A stretch of DNA of 32,934 nucleotides from Deltaproteobacteria bacterium (lineage in GTDB: Bacteria; Desulfobacterota; Binatia; UBA9968). Below the pieces are notes generated by a model. It searched no databases and had not been told where the DNA came from. It saw nothing but the letters and a program-made list of their open reading frames with translations. Position 1 is the stretch's first letter, and the number at the start of each line of letters is the position of its first letter. Below, piece by piece: positions 7,638 to 15,846 of this stretch. The position numbers and the translations under genes are program-made. Location of the stretch: positions 1 to 32,934 of the forward strand of contig JACQUW010000036.1 in the NCBI GenBank assembly GCA_016210115.1. The letters run 5' to 3'.

Positions 7638-8792
7638 CTAGGTCCGGTGAATCGCATCCCCTCTGATTGCGCATACAGGAACGATGGCCTGCCGCGCAGG
7701 AATGGTTTGTTTTTGTGAATCGACGGCTAACCATTCGCGCTCTTCCACTCTCAGCACGGAAATCTCGGCTGGCTCGCCAACACGGATCGAACCCATCTGA
7801 TCCACTCGTCCCAAAAGCCCGGCAGCATTGACCGTTGCCATCGCCACGACCTCTGTGAGAGAGATACCCAGCGCTATCAACTTTGCCATCGTCGTCGGCA
7901 GATCGTAAACGGGACCGGCGCGGTTGCCGCGGTGACCGTCCGTAGAAACAGCATCGGGCATCAGCCCCTGGTCAAGCACACGGCGCGCTACGTCAAAATT
8001 CAAATTGTGCAGACCGTGCCCGACATCCATGAGCACGCCGGACTCTTTTGCCTCGCGCGCTTCCGGCCAGAGCTTGCCTTTATCATCAAGAAGACCGCCC
8101 GGATGAGCGGTAAACATATGCGTTACGATGTCGCCGGCGCGCAGGTATTTCAAAACGTCGCCGATCGGCGGCGGCTGCGCATTTTTGCTCCAACTCTCGC
8201 CGATGTGGACAAGCAGCGGCAACTTCAGGGCATCGCCAAGGCCACGAGCGCGAGCAAGCGGTTTTAAACCCTCAGCGCCCAGCGCTCCGCCGGTAGCCAT
8301 GACCTTGATACCGACGATCAGGTCACGATTGGCTTCAACGGCTTTTTCGATTTTTTCTTCCTCGATCAGGCGTGGATCGGCAAGGATCCCGTATCCGGGA
8401 CCGGCCACGCCCCCCAGAGTGGATAGGTTGATGTAATTCAGCACGCGCGTCTTCGCGTTGTCCGTCACGTAATTGCGAAAGACGTTAAAAAGAGTGTGCC
8501 CGGCGCTGCCGGCATCAACGACGGTGGTCACTCCCGAACCGATACCAAAAATATCCGGGTCGGCGCCGAACGCGCCGAGACCTTTCATCAGATGAAGGTG
8601 GACATCGATCAAGCCCGGCGTAACGATCAGCCCCGCAGCATCAATGATCGGCGTATCGTCCGCGGCAAGATCCGCTCCGATTCCGTCGATGACGCCGTTC
8701 CGAATTCGCACATCGAAACGACCGTCCATTCCGCTGGCTGGATCAATTACGCGGCCCGCTTTCAGCACAAAGTCTTTCATCTTTTTTTCCAT
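7638..8792 (-). CDS. amidohydrolase/deacetylase family metallohydrolase
   Basis: A 384-residue amidohydrolase from ATG 8792. The second ATG four codons later (8780) is an equally possible start, and neither has a strong ribosome binding site. It has all binuclear metal ligands: H65-L-H67 (GLIDVHLHL), Lys163 (GIKVMATGG), His196 (LLVHIGES), a His in VTHMFTAHPGG, and Asp285 (AVSTDGHRGN). The layout and the phrase MATGGALGAEG fit the group annotated as dihydroorotase-like or deacetylase, such as the Agrobacterium Atu3266 type that hydrolyses acetylated hydroxy acids. True dihydroorotase activity is unlikely without other pyrimidine genes nearby. It is divergent from the DUF885 gene at 8887, and the 94 bases between hold both promoters. 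Confidence 0.85.
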   Translation of the reverse strand: MEKKMKDFVLKAGRVIDPASGMDGRFDVRIRNGVIDGIGADLAADDTPIIDAAGLIVTPGLIDVHLHLMKGLGAFGADPDIFGIGSGVTTVVDAGSAGHTLFNVFRNYVTDNAKTRVLNYINLSTLGGVAGPGYGILADPRLIEEEKIEKAVEANRDLIVGIKVMATGGALGAEGLKPLARARGLGDALKLPLLVHIGESWSKNAQPPPIGDVLKYLRAGDIVTHMFTAHPGGLLDDKGKLWPEAREAKESGVLMDVGHGLHNLNFDVARRVLDQGLMPDAVSTDGHRGNRAGPVYDLPTTMAKLIALGISLTEVVAMATVNAAGLLGRVDQMGSIRVGEPAEISVLRVEEREWLAVDSQKQTIPARQAIVPVCAIRGDAIHRT

Positions 8793-8886
8793 AGGCCGGT
8801 CGAATATAGCTTTCCGGTCGCTGACGAGCAAGACTGATCGTGAACCCCAAATTGCCACTATCCGATCAGCATGGTAAACAAGAGCC

Positions 8887-10500
8887 ATGTCTTCATTTAG
8901 CGATTTTTGCGACGAATATTTCAAGAAATATTTTGCCCTCCATCCCACTGAGGCGATTCATTACGGAATCGGCGGATACGATCACCTCTTGAAAGACTAT
9001 AGCGACGAGGCGTACGCCGAGGAGAAAGCGCTCGCTGAAGAGTCGCTGCGCAAGCTGCGCCAGGTTTCGGTCAAGGGTCTCACCCCGGACGAAATCATCG
9101 ATTATGCCCTCATGGAAGGGCGTCTCACGATTGAAAATTATGAATTCAAAAAGGAAGACTACCGCCTGAAATGGCCCGAGATTTATCTCCCCGTTCCGCA
9201 CGTCTATATTCTTACCGTCCGCCCCACAAACGATATTATCGGTAACCTTCTCAGCCGGCTTGAAGCAATGCCAGAAGCGGTCGCGCAGGGAATTTCAAAC
9301 CTCAGCCGCCCGGAGAGCAACCCTCCGAAGCTCTGGACCAGGATGGCGATCGCATCGGCGAGGGGAGGGATCACCTTTCTGGATAACCTTCTGGAGAACC
9401 CCAGAATCAAACAAGCGATCAGAGATCCCCATCCTCTTGAAGGAGCGATCGGTAAGGCGGAACGGGCCGTCAACGACTTCGGGGATTTCTTGGCAGGCGA
9501 TCTTCTATCCCGAAGCGATGGGATCTATGCTGTCGGGGATGAACACTACCACCTGCTGCTCAAAAAACGCCACTTTCTGAGCCACGACGCGCAAAGTCTG
9601 CTGGCTTTGGGCGAAAGTCTGTTCAAAGAAACAAAAAAGGAACTCGGCGCGCTGGCAGAGGAGGTGGCTCCCGGCCAGGGTATCAAAGAGGTGACTCGCA
9701 GAATTCAGGAAAATCATCCGCCCGTCGACGAGCTCATCCCGGCGTACGAGAATGCGATGAAAGCAGCGCGTCAATTCGTGAAAGAGCAGAGCCTCGTCTC
9801 TTTTCCGCCTCGTGAAGAGCTCCGGGTCGTGCCGACTCCTGAATTCCGACGCCATGAGATCCCATTTGCCGCCTATCTCTCGCCGTCTCCAAAGGACCCC
9901 GACCAGATCGGATACTATTACGTCACGCCCGTCACGGAAGAGGATCTCTTAAGAGAACACAACTGGACCGGACTGGAGAATACCTCCGTCCATGAGAGTT
10001 ATCCCGGCCATCATCTACAGTTCACGATCGCCAACTCGATTCCCGCGGCCGCCACTCTGCCGCGACTCATGAACGAGTCCTCGGTCTTTTACGAAGGCTG
10101 GGCGCTTTACTGCGAACAGCTCATGCAGGAGCAGGGTCTTCTTAAGAGCCGCGAGCACCGTTTCGTCATGCTCAAAGATCGCCTCTGGCGCGCGCTGAGG
10201 ATCATCATCGACGTGAAGACGCAAACGGGCAAGATGTCCTACGATGAGGCGGCGGATCTGATGGTGCGCGAGCTGAGCTTCCCGCGCGCCCAGGCCGAGG
10301 CGGATCTCAACTGGTACAGCCAATCCCCCTCCATTCCCATGGGCTATGCGTCGGGGTGGTCGATGATTAACCGCTTGCGCGAGCAGGAAAAAAAGAAATG
10401 GGGCTCGCGCTTTAGCTTGCGCGATTTCCACGACCGCCTGCTCAGCGCCGGCAGCATCTCCCTTCCCCTGGTTGAAAAAAGGCACTTCTATGACTCATGA
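8887..10500 (+). CDS. DUF885 family zinc-dependent hydrolase
   Basis: A 537-residue protein of the DUF885 family, which is distantly like M3/M32-type gluzincin peptidases. The zinc motif is H369-E-S-Y-P-G-H375-H (VHESYPGHHLQF), and the third ligand region is ESSVFYEGWALYCEQLM about 35 residues later. The end, SGWSMINRLREQEKKKWG, is also characteristic. There is no signal peptide, so a cytoplasmic role in peptide or amide turnover is likely; no substrate is established for most of the family. The stop overlaps the convergent nucleotidyltransferase stop by 6 bases (TCATGA). Divergent partnership with a metallo-amidohydrolase suggests a shared scavenging role, which is inference. Confidence 0.85.
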   Translation: MSSFSDFCDEYFKKYFALHPTEAIHYGIGGYDHLLKDYSDEAYAEEKALAEESLRKLRQVSVKGLTPDEIIDYALMEGRLTIENYEFKKEDYRLKWPEIYLPVPHVYILTVRPTNDIIGNLLSRLEAMPEAVAQGISNLSRPESNPPKLWTRMAIASARGGITFLDNLLENPRIKQAIRDPHPLEGAIGKAERAVNDFGDFLAGDLLSRSDGIYAVGDEHYHLLLKKRHFLSHDAQSLLALGESLFKETKKELGALAEEVAPGQGIKEVTRRIQENHPPVDELIPAYENAMKAARQFVKEQSLVSFPPREELRVVPTPEFRRHEIPFAAYLSPSPKDPDQIGYYYVTPVTEEDLLREHNWTGLENTSVHESYPGHHLQFTIANSIPAAATLPRLMNESSVFYEGWALYCEQLMQEQGLLKSREHRFVMLKDRLWRALRIIIDVKTQTGKMSYDEAADLMVRELSFPRAQAEADLNWYSQSPSIPMGYASGWSMINRLREQEKKKWGSRFSLRDFHDRLLSAGSISLPLVEKRHFYDS

Positions 10501-10968
10501 TTCCGGAGGACGTCGTGGCCTCGTTTTCTCCAAAAGTTTGATATCCGCCTGGTCTTTTTCCCGGTTAGCCGCGCGTTTATTCTTGATCAAAAGATCGCGG
10601 CTGATAAAAGAACCCTGGATGTCCGAAATGCGCCCTTGCTCCCGGCTCTCCCACGCTTCATCGAAAGCGACTCCGCTAATTCCGGTAAGCAGATCAATAC
10701 GGTTGGGCGCGCGTCCAAGCTGGATCACGTAATCGGCCTGCAAAAAATCCTCCCGCTGGATGCCGGACTGGCCAAACCCGAAAGCTTCGATGACTTCCAT
10801 TAATTTCTCGGCGTTGTCCTGTTCCCGGGCGACAAAAATATCGATGTCGCCCGTATAACGGGGACGGCCGTGAAACGCCAGCGCCCAAGCGCCGACGATC
10901 AGGTACCTAACACTCTTCGTGTTCAGTAATTGGATGAACTCGCGCAGATCGCTCGATAATCGCTGCAT
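10495..10968 (-). CDS. DUF6036-type nucleotidyltransferase (MNT-like)
   Basis: A 157-residue minimal nucleotidyltransferase. The motif YLIVGAWALAFHG then RPRYTGDID is the GG/GS...DxD signature of the pol-beta-like fold, with D41 and D43 as metal ligands (GDIDIFVA). The region YVIQLGRAPNRIDLLTGISG supplies the third acidic residue. The C-terminal RDLLIKNKRAANREKDQADI is the usual closing helix of DUF6036/AbiEii-like proteins. It starts inside the end of the 63-residue upstream gene, a 62-base overlap that implies translational coupling. Proteins of this fold serve as antitoxins, toxins or modifiers that add nucleotides to RNA or protein; a two-gene toxin-antitoxin-like unit is plausible but unproven. 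Confidence 0.8.
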   Translation of the reverse strand: MQRLSSDLREFIQLLNTKSVRYLIVGAWALAFHGRPRYTGDIDIFVAREQDNAEKLMEVIEAFGFGQSGIQREDFLQADYVIQLGRAPNRIDLLTGISGVAFDEAWESREQGRISDIQGSFISRDLLIKNKRAANREKDQADIKLLEKTRPRRPPES

Positions 10969-11098
10969 CTGGATTTTCCGGCATTATCAGCTCAATCAGG
11001 ATTTGTAGCTTTTCATTTCCGGAGAGGGCCCGGTAATACTCGTACTCCGCATCATCTGCTTGGTCAAAGGAATGGAATTTTTGCACGATCCTTTCCAT
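10907..11098 (-). CDS. small acidic partner protein of the nucleotidyltransferase
   Basis: A 63-residue protein starting at ATG 11098, preceded by GGAAAG-like purines. It begins MERIVQKFHSFDQADDAEY and continues with LSGNEKLQILIELI. The 'F.SF..AD.AE...Y..L...E.L..L..L' pattern is one I associate with small open frames encoded just ahead of DUF6036 nucleotidyltransferases. Its final 20 codons overlap the start of that gene in another frame. It is acidic, helical by appearance and lacks a DNA-binding motif. Its role could be to bind and control the nucleotidyltransferase. A longer upstream extension of the frame (to 11395) is antisense to endonuclease IV and is rejected. Confidence 0.6.
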   Translation of the reverse strand: MERIVQKFHSFDQADDAEYEYYRALSGNEKLQILIELIMPENPDAAIIERSARVHPITEHEEC

Positions 11099-11164
11099 GG
11101 ACTTCCTTTCGAAAAAACGGCAAAAACATATTAGAGTAACACACTGATCCGATAATCTACAGGC

Positions 11165-12058
11165 TTGAAGCGCAGAACTCACACAACCCGCACTGGCCCT
11201 CTCCTGGGCGCCCAAATGTCCATTGCCGGCGGCGTGGACAACGCCTTTCTCCGGGGGAAAACAGCCGGCTGTGACGTGATTCAGATCTTCACCAAATCCT
11301 CGCGCCAATGGGCCGCCCAGCCCTACCGCAAAGAGGAGATCGAAAGTTTTTTTGCCAATCAGAAAGAGACGGGCATCGCGACCGTGATCGCCCACGATTC
11401 TTACCTACTAAATCTCGGATCCCCCGACGCGAGCCTGAGGAAAAAGTCGCTTCGCGCTTTTATCGATGAGCTCGAGCGCTGCGAGATTCTTGCGATTCCC
11501 AATCTGATCGCCCATCCGGGCGCGCATCTGGGGGCCGGCGAGACCGAAGGAATCAAAACCATCGCCCGTTCGCTGGACGAAATCCACGCGGCCTGTCCGA
11601 ACTACAGAGTTAAGATCACGCTCGAGATCACCGCCGGCCAGGGGACCAATCTCGGTTACCGCTTCGAGCAGATCCGGGACATCATGGATGCCACGAAAGA
11701 GAACGATCGCCTGAGGGTCTGTTTCGATACGGAACATGCCTTCGCCGCCGGCTATGATCTCCGCACCCAGGACAGCTATGAGAGGACCTTCGCAGAATTC
11801 GACGAGCTTATCGGCTTGAGACTTCTGGCCGCCTTTCACCTCAATGATTCGAAGAAGGATTTTCACTCGCGGGTCGACCGGCACGAGCATATCGGCAAGG
11901 GATACATCGGCGTCGAAGGCTTCCGCCGGCTTATGAACGATCAGCGTTTCTGGAATGTACCCATGTGCCTGGAAACCCCAAAGGGCCCGGACCTCAAAGA
12001 GGATCGGGAAAATCTAATCCTGTTAAGAAGCCTGATAAAAAAGCAACGGCCTTACTGA
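11165..12058 (+). CDS. nfo: deoxyribonuclease IV (AP endonuclease, Nfo family)
   Basis: A 297-residue endonuclease IV. Family signatures run in order: GAQMSIAGGVDNAFLRG at the N-terminus, IQIFTKSSRQW, IAHDSYLLNLGSP, LIAHPGAHLGAGE, ITLEITAGQGTNLGYRFEQI, CFDTEHAFAAGYDL and FHLNDSKKDFHSRVDRHEHIGKG. The His, Glu and Asp residues of the trinuclear zinc site are present. One oddity is DTEHAF where most members have DTCHAF. It cleaves DNA 5' to abasic sites in base-excision repair. The start is uncertain: TTG 11165 lacks a ribosome binding site, but the only later ATG in this region (Met of GAQMS) would cut the first strand. It is divergent from the small acidic gene. Confidence 0.92.
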   Translation: MKRRTHTTRTGPLLGAQMSIAGGVDNAFLRGKTAGCDVIQIFTKSSRQWAAQPYRKEEIESFFANQKETGIATVIAHDSYLLNLGSPDASLRKKSLRAFIDELERCEILAIPNLIAHPGAHLGAGETEGIKTIARSLDEIHAACPNYRVKITLEITAGQGTNLGYRFEQIRDIMDATKENDRLRVCFDTEHAFAAGYDLRTQDSYERTFAEFDELIGLRLLAAFHLNDSKKDFHSRVDRHEHIGKGYIGVEGFRRLMNDQRFWNVPMCLETPKGPDLKEDRENLILLRSLIKKQRPY

Positions 12059-12063
12059 ACCGT

Positions 12064-12089
12064 TCGACATTCTGGTCGAGGGCGTCGAC
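12064..12089 (+). promoter_or_regulatory. possible upstream activator site for the sigma54 promoter
   Basis: TCGAC at 12064-12068 and GTCGA at 12075-12079 form a perfect inverted repeat with 6 bases between. A further palindromic GTCGAC follows at 12084-12089. The cluster lies about 90-110 bases upstream of the -24 element, a usual distance for an NtrC-type enhancer site. The repeats are short, so this is only a candidate. Confidence 0.25.
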
Positions 12090-12175
12090 TTTTTCGTCGG
12101 AAAATCCCGGCGTGTTTTTCCGGCATGAGCGGCTAAGTATCTGAACCTGCAAGCGTTGGGTGTCCTTTATGGGAT

Positions 12176-12190
12176 TGGAATGAAACTTGC
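12176..12190 (+). promoter_or_regulatory. sigma54-type -24/-12 promoter
   Basis: The sequence TGGAATGAAACTTGC has the GG (12177-12178) and GC (12189-12190) dinucleotides separated by exactly 10 bases, and TT precedes the GC, as in the consensus TGGCAC-N5-TTGC. The -24 block matches at TGG.A. Transcription would begin near 12202, giving a leader of about 35 bases that contains the strong SD AAAGGAGG before ATG 12236. The promoter lies just ahead of a gene followed by its own sigma54 activator. Confidence 0.6.
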
Positions 12191-12235
12191 GCTGTTACAA
12201 AGCCACGGGAATCAATCGAAAGGAGGAAAAAAGCT

Positions 12236-12625
12236 ATGAAGAGATTCCTAGGTTTAATTGCCACGGCCGCAGGCGTTCTGGCTCTGTCCGGTGTCGTAAC
12301 AGCCCAGGGTGGCCCTGGACCAGGCATGATGGGCGGAAGAGGCATGGGATGGCGGGGTGGAGAGGGGCCCTGCTCCCGTTTCGAAGGCGCATCAGCCTCA
12401 CAGGTCAGCCCGATCAGCGAGGAGAAGGCCAAAGAGGTGGCTCAGGAGTACGCTGACAAATACCTGTCAGGTTTTACCGTGGAGCGGGTTCTGCCCTTCA
12501 CCGGAAGGCGCCACACGATGTATTCGGTTGAGCTCAAGAACGCCCAGGGCGAGCTCCGCGTTCTGCGCGTGAATCCCTTCGGCAACGTAATGCCGTTCGG
12601 CGGACCCGGGAGACGGGGCGCGTAA
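12236..12625 (+). CDS. small exported Gly/Met-rich protein with PepSY-like C-terminus
   Basis: A 129-residue precursor. Residues 1-23 are a clear signal peptide (KRFLGLIATAAGVLALSG, cleavage near VTAQ). The mature protein opens with a Gly/Met/Arg/Trp-rich segment (GPGPGMMGGRGMGWRGGEG) and one Cys, then has a folded part of about 65 residues with ISEEKAKEVAQEYADKYLSG and FTVERVLPF. This looks like PepSY or another small periplasmic alpha-beta domain, ending in a second Gly-rich tail (MPFGGPGRRG). The start has the best ribosome binding site of the window (AAAGGAGG). It is preceded by a sigma54 element and followed by a terminator, so it is a single-gene transcript. By position it corresponds to ZraP of the ZraPSR system, but it is not homologous by eye. 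Metal binding or envelope stress buffering is inference. Confidence 0.7.
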   Translation: MKRFLGLIATAAGVLALSGVVTAQGGPGPGMMGGRGMGWRGGEGPCSRFEGASASQVSPISEEKAKEVAQEYADKYLSGFTVERVLPFTGRRHTMYSVELKNAQGELRVLRVNPFGNVMPFGGPGRRGA

Positions 12626-12643
12626 GCTGCCTGTCTTCCGTAT

Positions 12644-12676
12644 GACCCCCGGCGCCGGAAGGCCCGGGGGTCTTTT
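12644..12676 (+). terminator. rho-independent terminator
   Basis: GACCCCCGG at 12644-12652 pairs perfectly with CCGGGGGTC at 12664-12672, giving a 9-base GC-rich stem with an 11-base loop, followed by TTTT. It ends the transcript of the small exported protein before the kinase gene. The T-run overlaps the -35 region of the next promoter. Confidence 0.85.
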
Positions 12677-12703
12677 GTATCCGCGCGAAGCGGCGATTAT
12701 AAT
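12675..12703 (+). promoter_or_regulatory. sigma70 promoter for the kinase-regulator operon
   Basis: TTGTAT (12675-12680) is separated by 17 bases from a perfect TATAAT (12698-12703). The start would fall near 12710, leaving about 5 bases before the GTG of the kinase at 12715, so the transcript would be nearly leaderless. No ribosome binding site precedes the GTG. Confidence 0.55.
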
Positions 12704-12714
12704 GAGTCGCTGCC

Positions 12715-14475
12715 GTGAAAAGACTTATTTTACCGCGTCACTTCCTCGCTTCCGTTGTCTTGCTTCTGATTCTCGCCTCCCTCTACGTCTTCTCCGAAGC
12801 TCAAAGGCTTCAGCGGCAACTACTGCGCCAGACTGAGCTCAAGGGGGCGGCGTTGGCCGAGGCCATGGAGAGCAGCGTAAAGAACGCGATCATTGGGAAT
12901 TCTCTGCTTGAAGATCTAATCGCTCAACGTCTACTGGACAATGCCCGGCTGATCGATCAGCTCCTGCTCGCTCGCGCCGCAGACCCCGCGCTGCTCCAGG
13001 AAATCAGCGCTATGAACCGGCTGCGAAAAATTGAGCTACTGGATCAGCATGGCCAGCCGTGGACGCCGCCGCCGGCCCCTTCGATGATGGAAAGAAAAAT
13101 GGAGATGATGGAGCGCATGCGCGAAAAAGAAGGGGAAGACGCATTCGCGCGCCGGCGCCAGAGGATGCGCTACATGTGGGGAAGGCACTGGTGGCTGGGC
13201 AGGGACAAGGAAGAGGAAAAAGCCACTGAACCGCCTGCTAAAATCAAAGACAGGAAGTTCTGGGAAGGAAGCGCGTTCGGCGTCGCGATCGGCGCCCGGA
13301 GCTTCCCCGGGATCATCGCCGTCCACGCCAATGCTGATTATATTCTGAACTTTAAAAAAGAGATCGGAGTGCAAAGCCAGATTGAGGACCTGGGACGCCA
13401 ATCCGACATCGAAGCGATTGCGCTATTGGACAAAAAGCTCGGCATCGTGGCCCACACCGATCCCGGAAAAATCGGCCAGCGGGAGAACGAACCTTTCGTC
13501 CTCAACGTCAGCGCCGAAGGGGAAGCGGTCAGCCGGATTGTGGAAAGCCACGGAGGGAAGAAACATTACCAGATGATTAAGCCCCTTACGGTCAAAGACT
13601 CCAGTCTCGGCTATTTGATGATCGGTCTTTCGCTGGAGCCGATGGAGATCGCGTGGCGCAACAGCCTGGGGTCCGTTATCGCTCTAGGAGCTGCGATTCT
13701 CGCCGTAGGCGTTCTGGGAATGGCGGCGATTTTTTACAATCAACATAACCAAATGCGCGCGATCCGCGGCCTTGAAACCGAGGTTGCGCGGAAGGACCGT
13801 CTTTCGGCTTTGGGCAACCTGGCGGCGACGGTGGCCCATGAAATCCGAAATCCTTTAAATGCGATCTCCATCGGCCTTCAACGCCTCAAAGGCGAGTTCC
13901 ATCCGAGCGAAGACGAGGCGCGGTACCTGCGCCTGACGGACCTGATGCTCGGCGAGGTGAGCCGCCTGAACGGAATCGTCGAGGAGTTTCTCTCCCTTGC
14001 CCGTCCCCTGGAACTCAAAGCCGAAGCGGTGCGGGTCGAAGAGCTGCTCAGGGAGCTGGCTGCGCTTTCCGAGGGCCAGGCGGGAGAGTCGAAGGTGCGG
14101 ATCGATATCCGCGCCTCCTCGGATCTGCCAGCAGTGGCAGCAGACCGCAATTATCTGAAACAGCTCATTCTAAATCTGATACTCAACGGAATTCACGCCA
14201 TGCCAGACGGCGGGACATTGACGCTGGAAGCTCGCGCTTTGCGGGGAAATCTCTTGATCACCGTCGCAGATAGCGGATCCGGAATTCCTCCGGAGAACTT
14301 TTCCCGAATATTTGAACCCTACTTCACGACCAAGACCCGGGGCTCCGGTCTTGGCCTGGCCATCGCCCGCAGGATCGCAGAAGCGCACGGCGGCGGCATC
14401 AGCGTGGAAAGTGAAATCGGCAAAGGAAGCCGTTTTCAACTCTCGCTTCCCCTAAAACAAGCAACGGAAACGTAG
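12715..14475 (+). CDS. sensor histidine kinase with Met-rich periplasmic region
   Basis: A 586-residue membrane sensor kinase. TM1 is about residues 9-27, a periplasmic sensor spans about 28-318, and TM2 is about 319-341 ([20 protein letters not shown]). The HisKA domain has His375 in [11 protein letters not shown]. The ATPase domain shows the N box ([11 protein letters not shown], about 485-496), G1 DSGSGIP (519-525), F box FEPYFTTK and G2 GSGLGLAI. Inside the sensor, residues 124-160 are a highly charged Met/Arg/Trp segment ([16 protein letters not shown], then [11 protein letters not shown]). This type of kinase autophosphorylates and passes phosphate to a response regulator, here encoded directly after it with no gap. 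Start GTG 12715: no in-frame ATG occurs before codon 51. The signal is unknown; ZraS-like metal or envelope stress is a reasonable guess from context. Confidence 0.92.
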   Translation: MKRLILPRHFLASVVLLLILASLYVFSEAQRLQRQLLRQTELKGAALAEAMESSVKNAIIGNSLLEDLIAQRLLDNARLIDQLLLARAADPALLQEISAMNRLRKIELLDQHGQPWTPPPAPSMMERKMEMMERMREKEGEDAFARRRQRMRYMWGRHWWLGRDKEEEKATEPPAKIKDRKFWEGSAFGVAIGARSFPGIIAVHANADYILNFKKEIGVQSQIEDLGRQSDIEAIALLDKKLGIVAHTDPGKIGQRENEPFVLNVSAEGEAVSRIVESHGGKKHYQMIKPLTVKDSSLGYLMIGLSLEPMEIAWRNSLGSVIALGAAILAVGVLGMAAIFYNQHNQMRAIRGLETEVARKDRLSALGNLAATVAHEIRNPLNAISIGLQRLKGEFHPSEDEARYLRLTDLMLGEVSRLNGIVEEFLSLARPLELKAEAVRVEELLRELAALSEGQAGESKVRIDIRASSDLPAVAADRNYLKQLILNLILNGIHAMPDGGTLTLEARALRGNLLITVADSGSGIPPENFSRIFEPYFTTKTRGSGLGLAIARRIAEAHGGGISVESEIGKGSRFQLSLPLKQATET

Positions 14476-15846
14476 ATGGCCGATTCCCTTCGCATCCTCG
14501 TCGTGGACGATGAACCGGCTCAACTGGAGCTTGTCTCAGGGTTCCTTGAGAAGCAGGGATTTGAGATTCTGATGGCGGAAAACGGCGCCAAGGCTTTGCA
14601 GATATTTCGCCAGGGAGGCGTCGATCTCGTCCTGACCGACCAACGAATGGCGGAGATGTCAGGTCTGGATCTCTTGAAGGCGGTCCATGCCATCAATCCC
14701 GAAACTGTGGTGATCGTGATGACCGCTTACGGCAGCGTTGAAACCGCGGTTTCAGCCATTAAAGAAGGAGCCGCGGACTACCTGACAAAGCCCCTCAAAC
14801 TGGACGAGCTGCTTCACCGCATCCGCCAAGTCGGCGAGCGCCTCCGTCTTCTCACTGAGAACCGTGAGTTGAGAGAGGCTTTGCGGGATCGCCACCGGAT
14901 AGAGGGGATCATCGGTGAGAGCGGGCAAATGCTTGAGGTCATTTCTCTTGTCCGGCGAGTGGCGCCGAGCGAGGCCACGGCCCTCATTCGAGGCGAAAGC
15001 GGCACCGGAAAGGAACTGATCGCCAGGGCTATCCATTACGCGAGCCCAAGGGCCTCCGGGCCTCTCATACGGGTCAACTGCGCGGCGCTTCCTGAAGGCC
15101 TTCTTGAATCGGAGCTCTTCGGCCACGAAAAAGGCGCCTTTACCGGCGCCCTCTCGATGCGTAAGGGACGCTTCGAGGTGGCCGCCGGGGGAACTCTTTT
15201 TCTGGACGAAATCGGCGATCTTCCACTGCACCTTCAGGCGAAGCTTCTTCGGGTCCTCCAGGAAAAGGAGTTCGAGCGGGTGGGCTCCAGCCGTCCGATA
15301 AAAGTTGACGTGAGAATCCTCGCCGCTACCCACAGACCTCTGGAATCGCTGATCAAAACCGGGAAGTTTCGCGAAGATCTTTATTACCGCCTGAATGTCG
15401 TTACGATCCTCTTACCTCCTCTGAGGGAGAGACGCCAGGATCTTTCGATGCTGATCGACCATTTCGTTCGCCTCTTCGCGGAGAAAAACGGCAAGCGGAT
15501 ACGCGGCCTTACGCGCGAGGCGCGGGACGCGCTGTTGCGCTACGATTACCCTGGAAACGTCCGGGAGCTCGAAAACCTCATCGAGAGGGCGGTCGTTCTG
15601 ACACGAGATGAAGTAATCGGGAGAGGGGATCTCCCTATGATCGTTCAGGAGCCAGAAACTGAGGAAGCAGGCGAGGCCAGTCTCCCTGCTGCCGTTGAGG
15701 GCATCGAGAGACGGATGATTCGTGACGCGATGACTCGGGCCGCGGGGGTTCAGACGCGGGCCGCCGAGTTGCTTGGCATCAGCGAGAGGGCGTTGCGCTA
15801 CAAACTCAAGAAGTACGCGTTTCAGCCGGATGATCCGCCGTCCTAG
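14476..15846 (+). CDS. NtrC-family sigma54-dependent response regulator
   Basis: A 456-residue three-domain activator. The receiver domain (1-120) has the acidic pair DDE at 11-13, phospho-acceptor Asp55 (LTDQRM) and Lys105 (LTKPL). The AAA+ domain has Walker A GESGTGKE (173-180), the sigma54-contacting GAFTGA loop (220-225) and Walker B LFLDEIGD (241-248), plus the arginine-finger region YYRLNV. The C-terminal Fis-type helix-turn-helix is RAAELLGISERALRYKLKKY. Its ATG is the base after the kinase stop, so the pair is translationally coupled. It is probably phosphorylated by that kinase and activates sigma54 promoters, the obvious candidate being the element at 12176. Its stop overlaps the convergent transporter stop by 4 bases (CTAG). 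Confidence 0.95.
   Translation: MADSLRILVVDDEPAQLELVSGFLEKQGFEILMAENGAKALQIFRQGGVDLVLTDQRMAEMSGLDLLKAVHAINPETVVIVMTAYGSVETAVSAIKEGAADYLTKPLKLDELLHRIRQVGERLRLLTENRELREALRDRHRIEGIIGESGQMLEVISLVRRVAPSEATALIRGESGTGKELIARAIHYASPRASGPLIRVNCAALPEGLLESELFGHEKGAFTGALSMRKGRFEVAAGGTLFLDEIGDLPLHLQAKLLRVLQEKEFERVGSSRPIKVDVRILAATHRPLESLIKTGKFREDLYYRLNVVTILLPPLRERRQDLSMLIDHFVRLFAEKNGKRIRGLTREARDALLRYDYPGNVRELENLIERAVVLTRDEVIGRGDLPMIVQEPETEEAGEASLPAAVEGIERRMIRDAMTRAAGVQTRAAELLGISERALRYKLKKYAFQPDDPPS

Noticed and set aside
10015-10485. 156-codon minus-strand frame inside the DUF885 gene
   Set aside because: Antisense to the zinc-binding domain with conserved HESYPGHH; no own motifs.
14752-15333. 193-codon minus-strand frame within the response regulator gene
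   Set aside because: Antisense to the AAA+ domain, whose Walker motifs are intact; no own signals.
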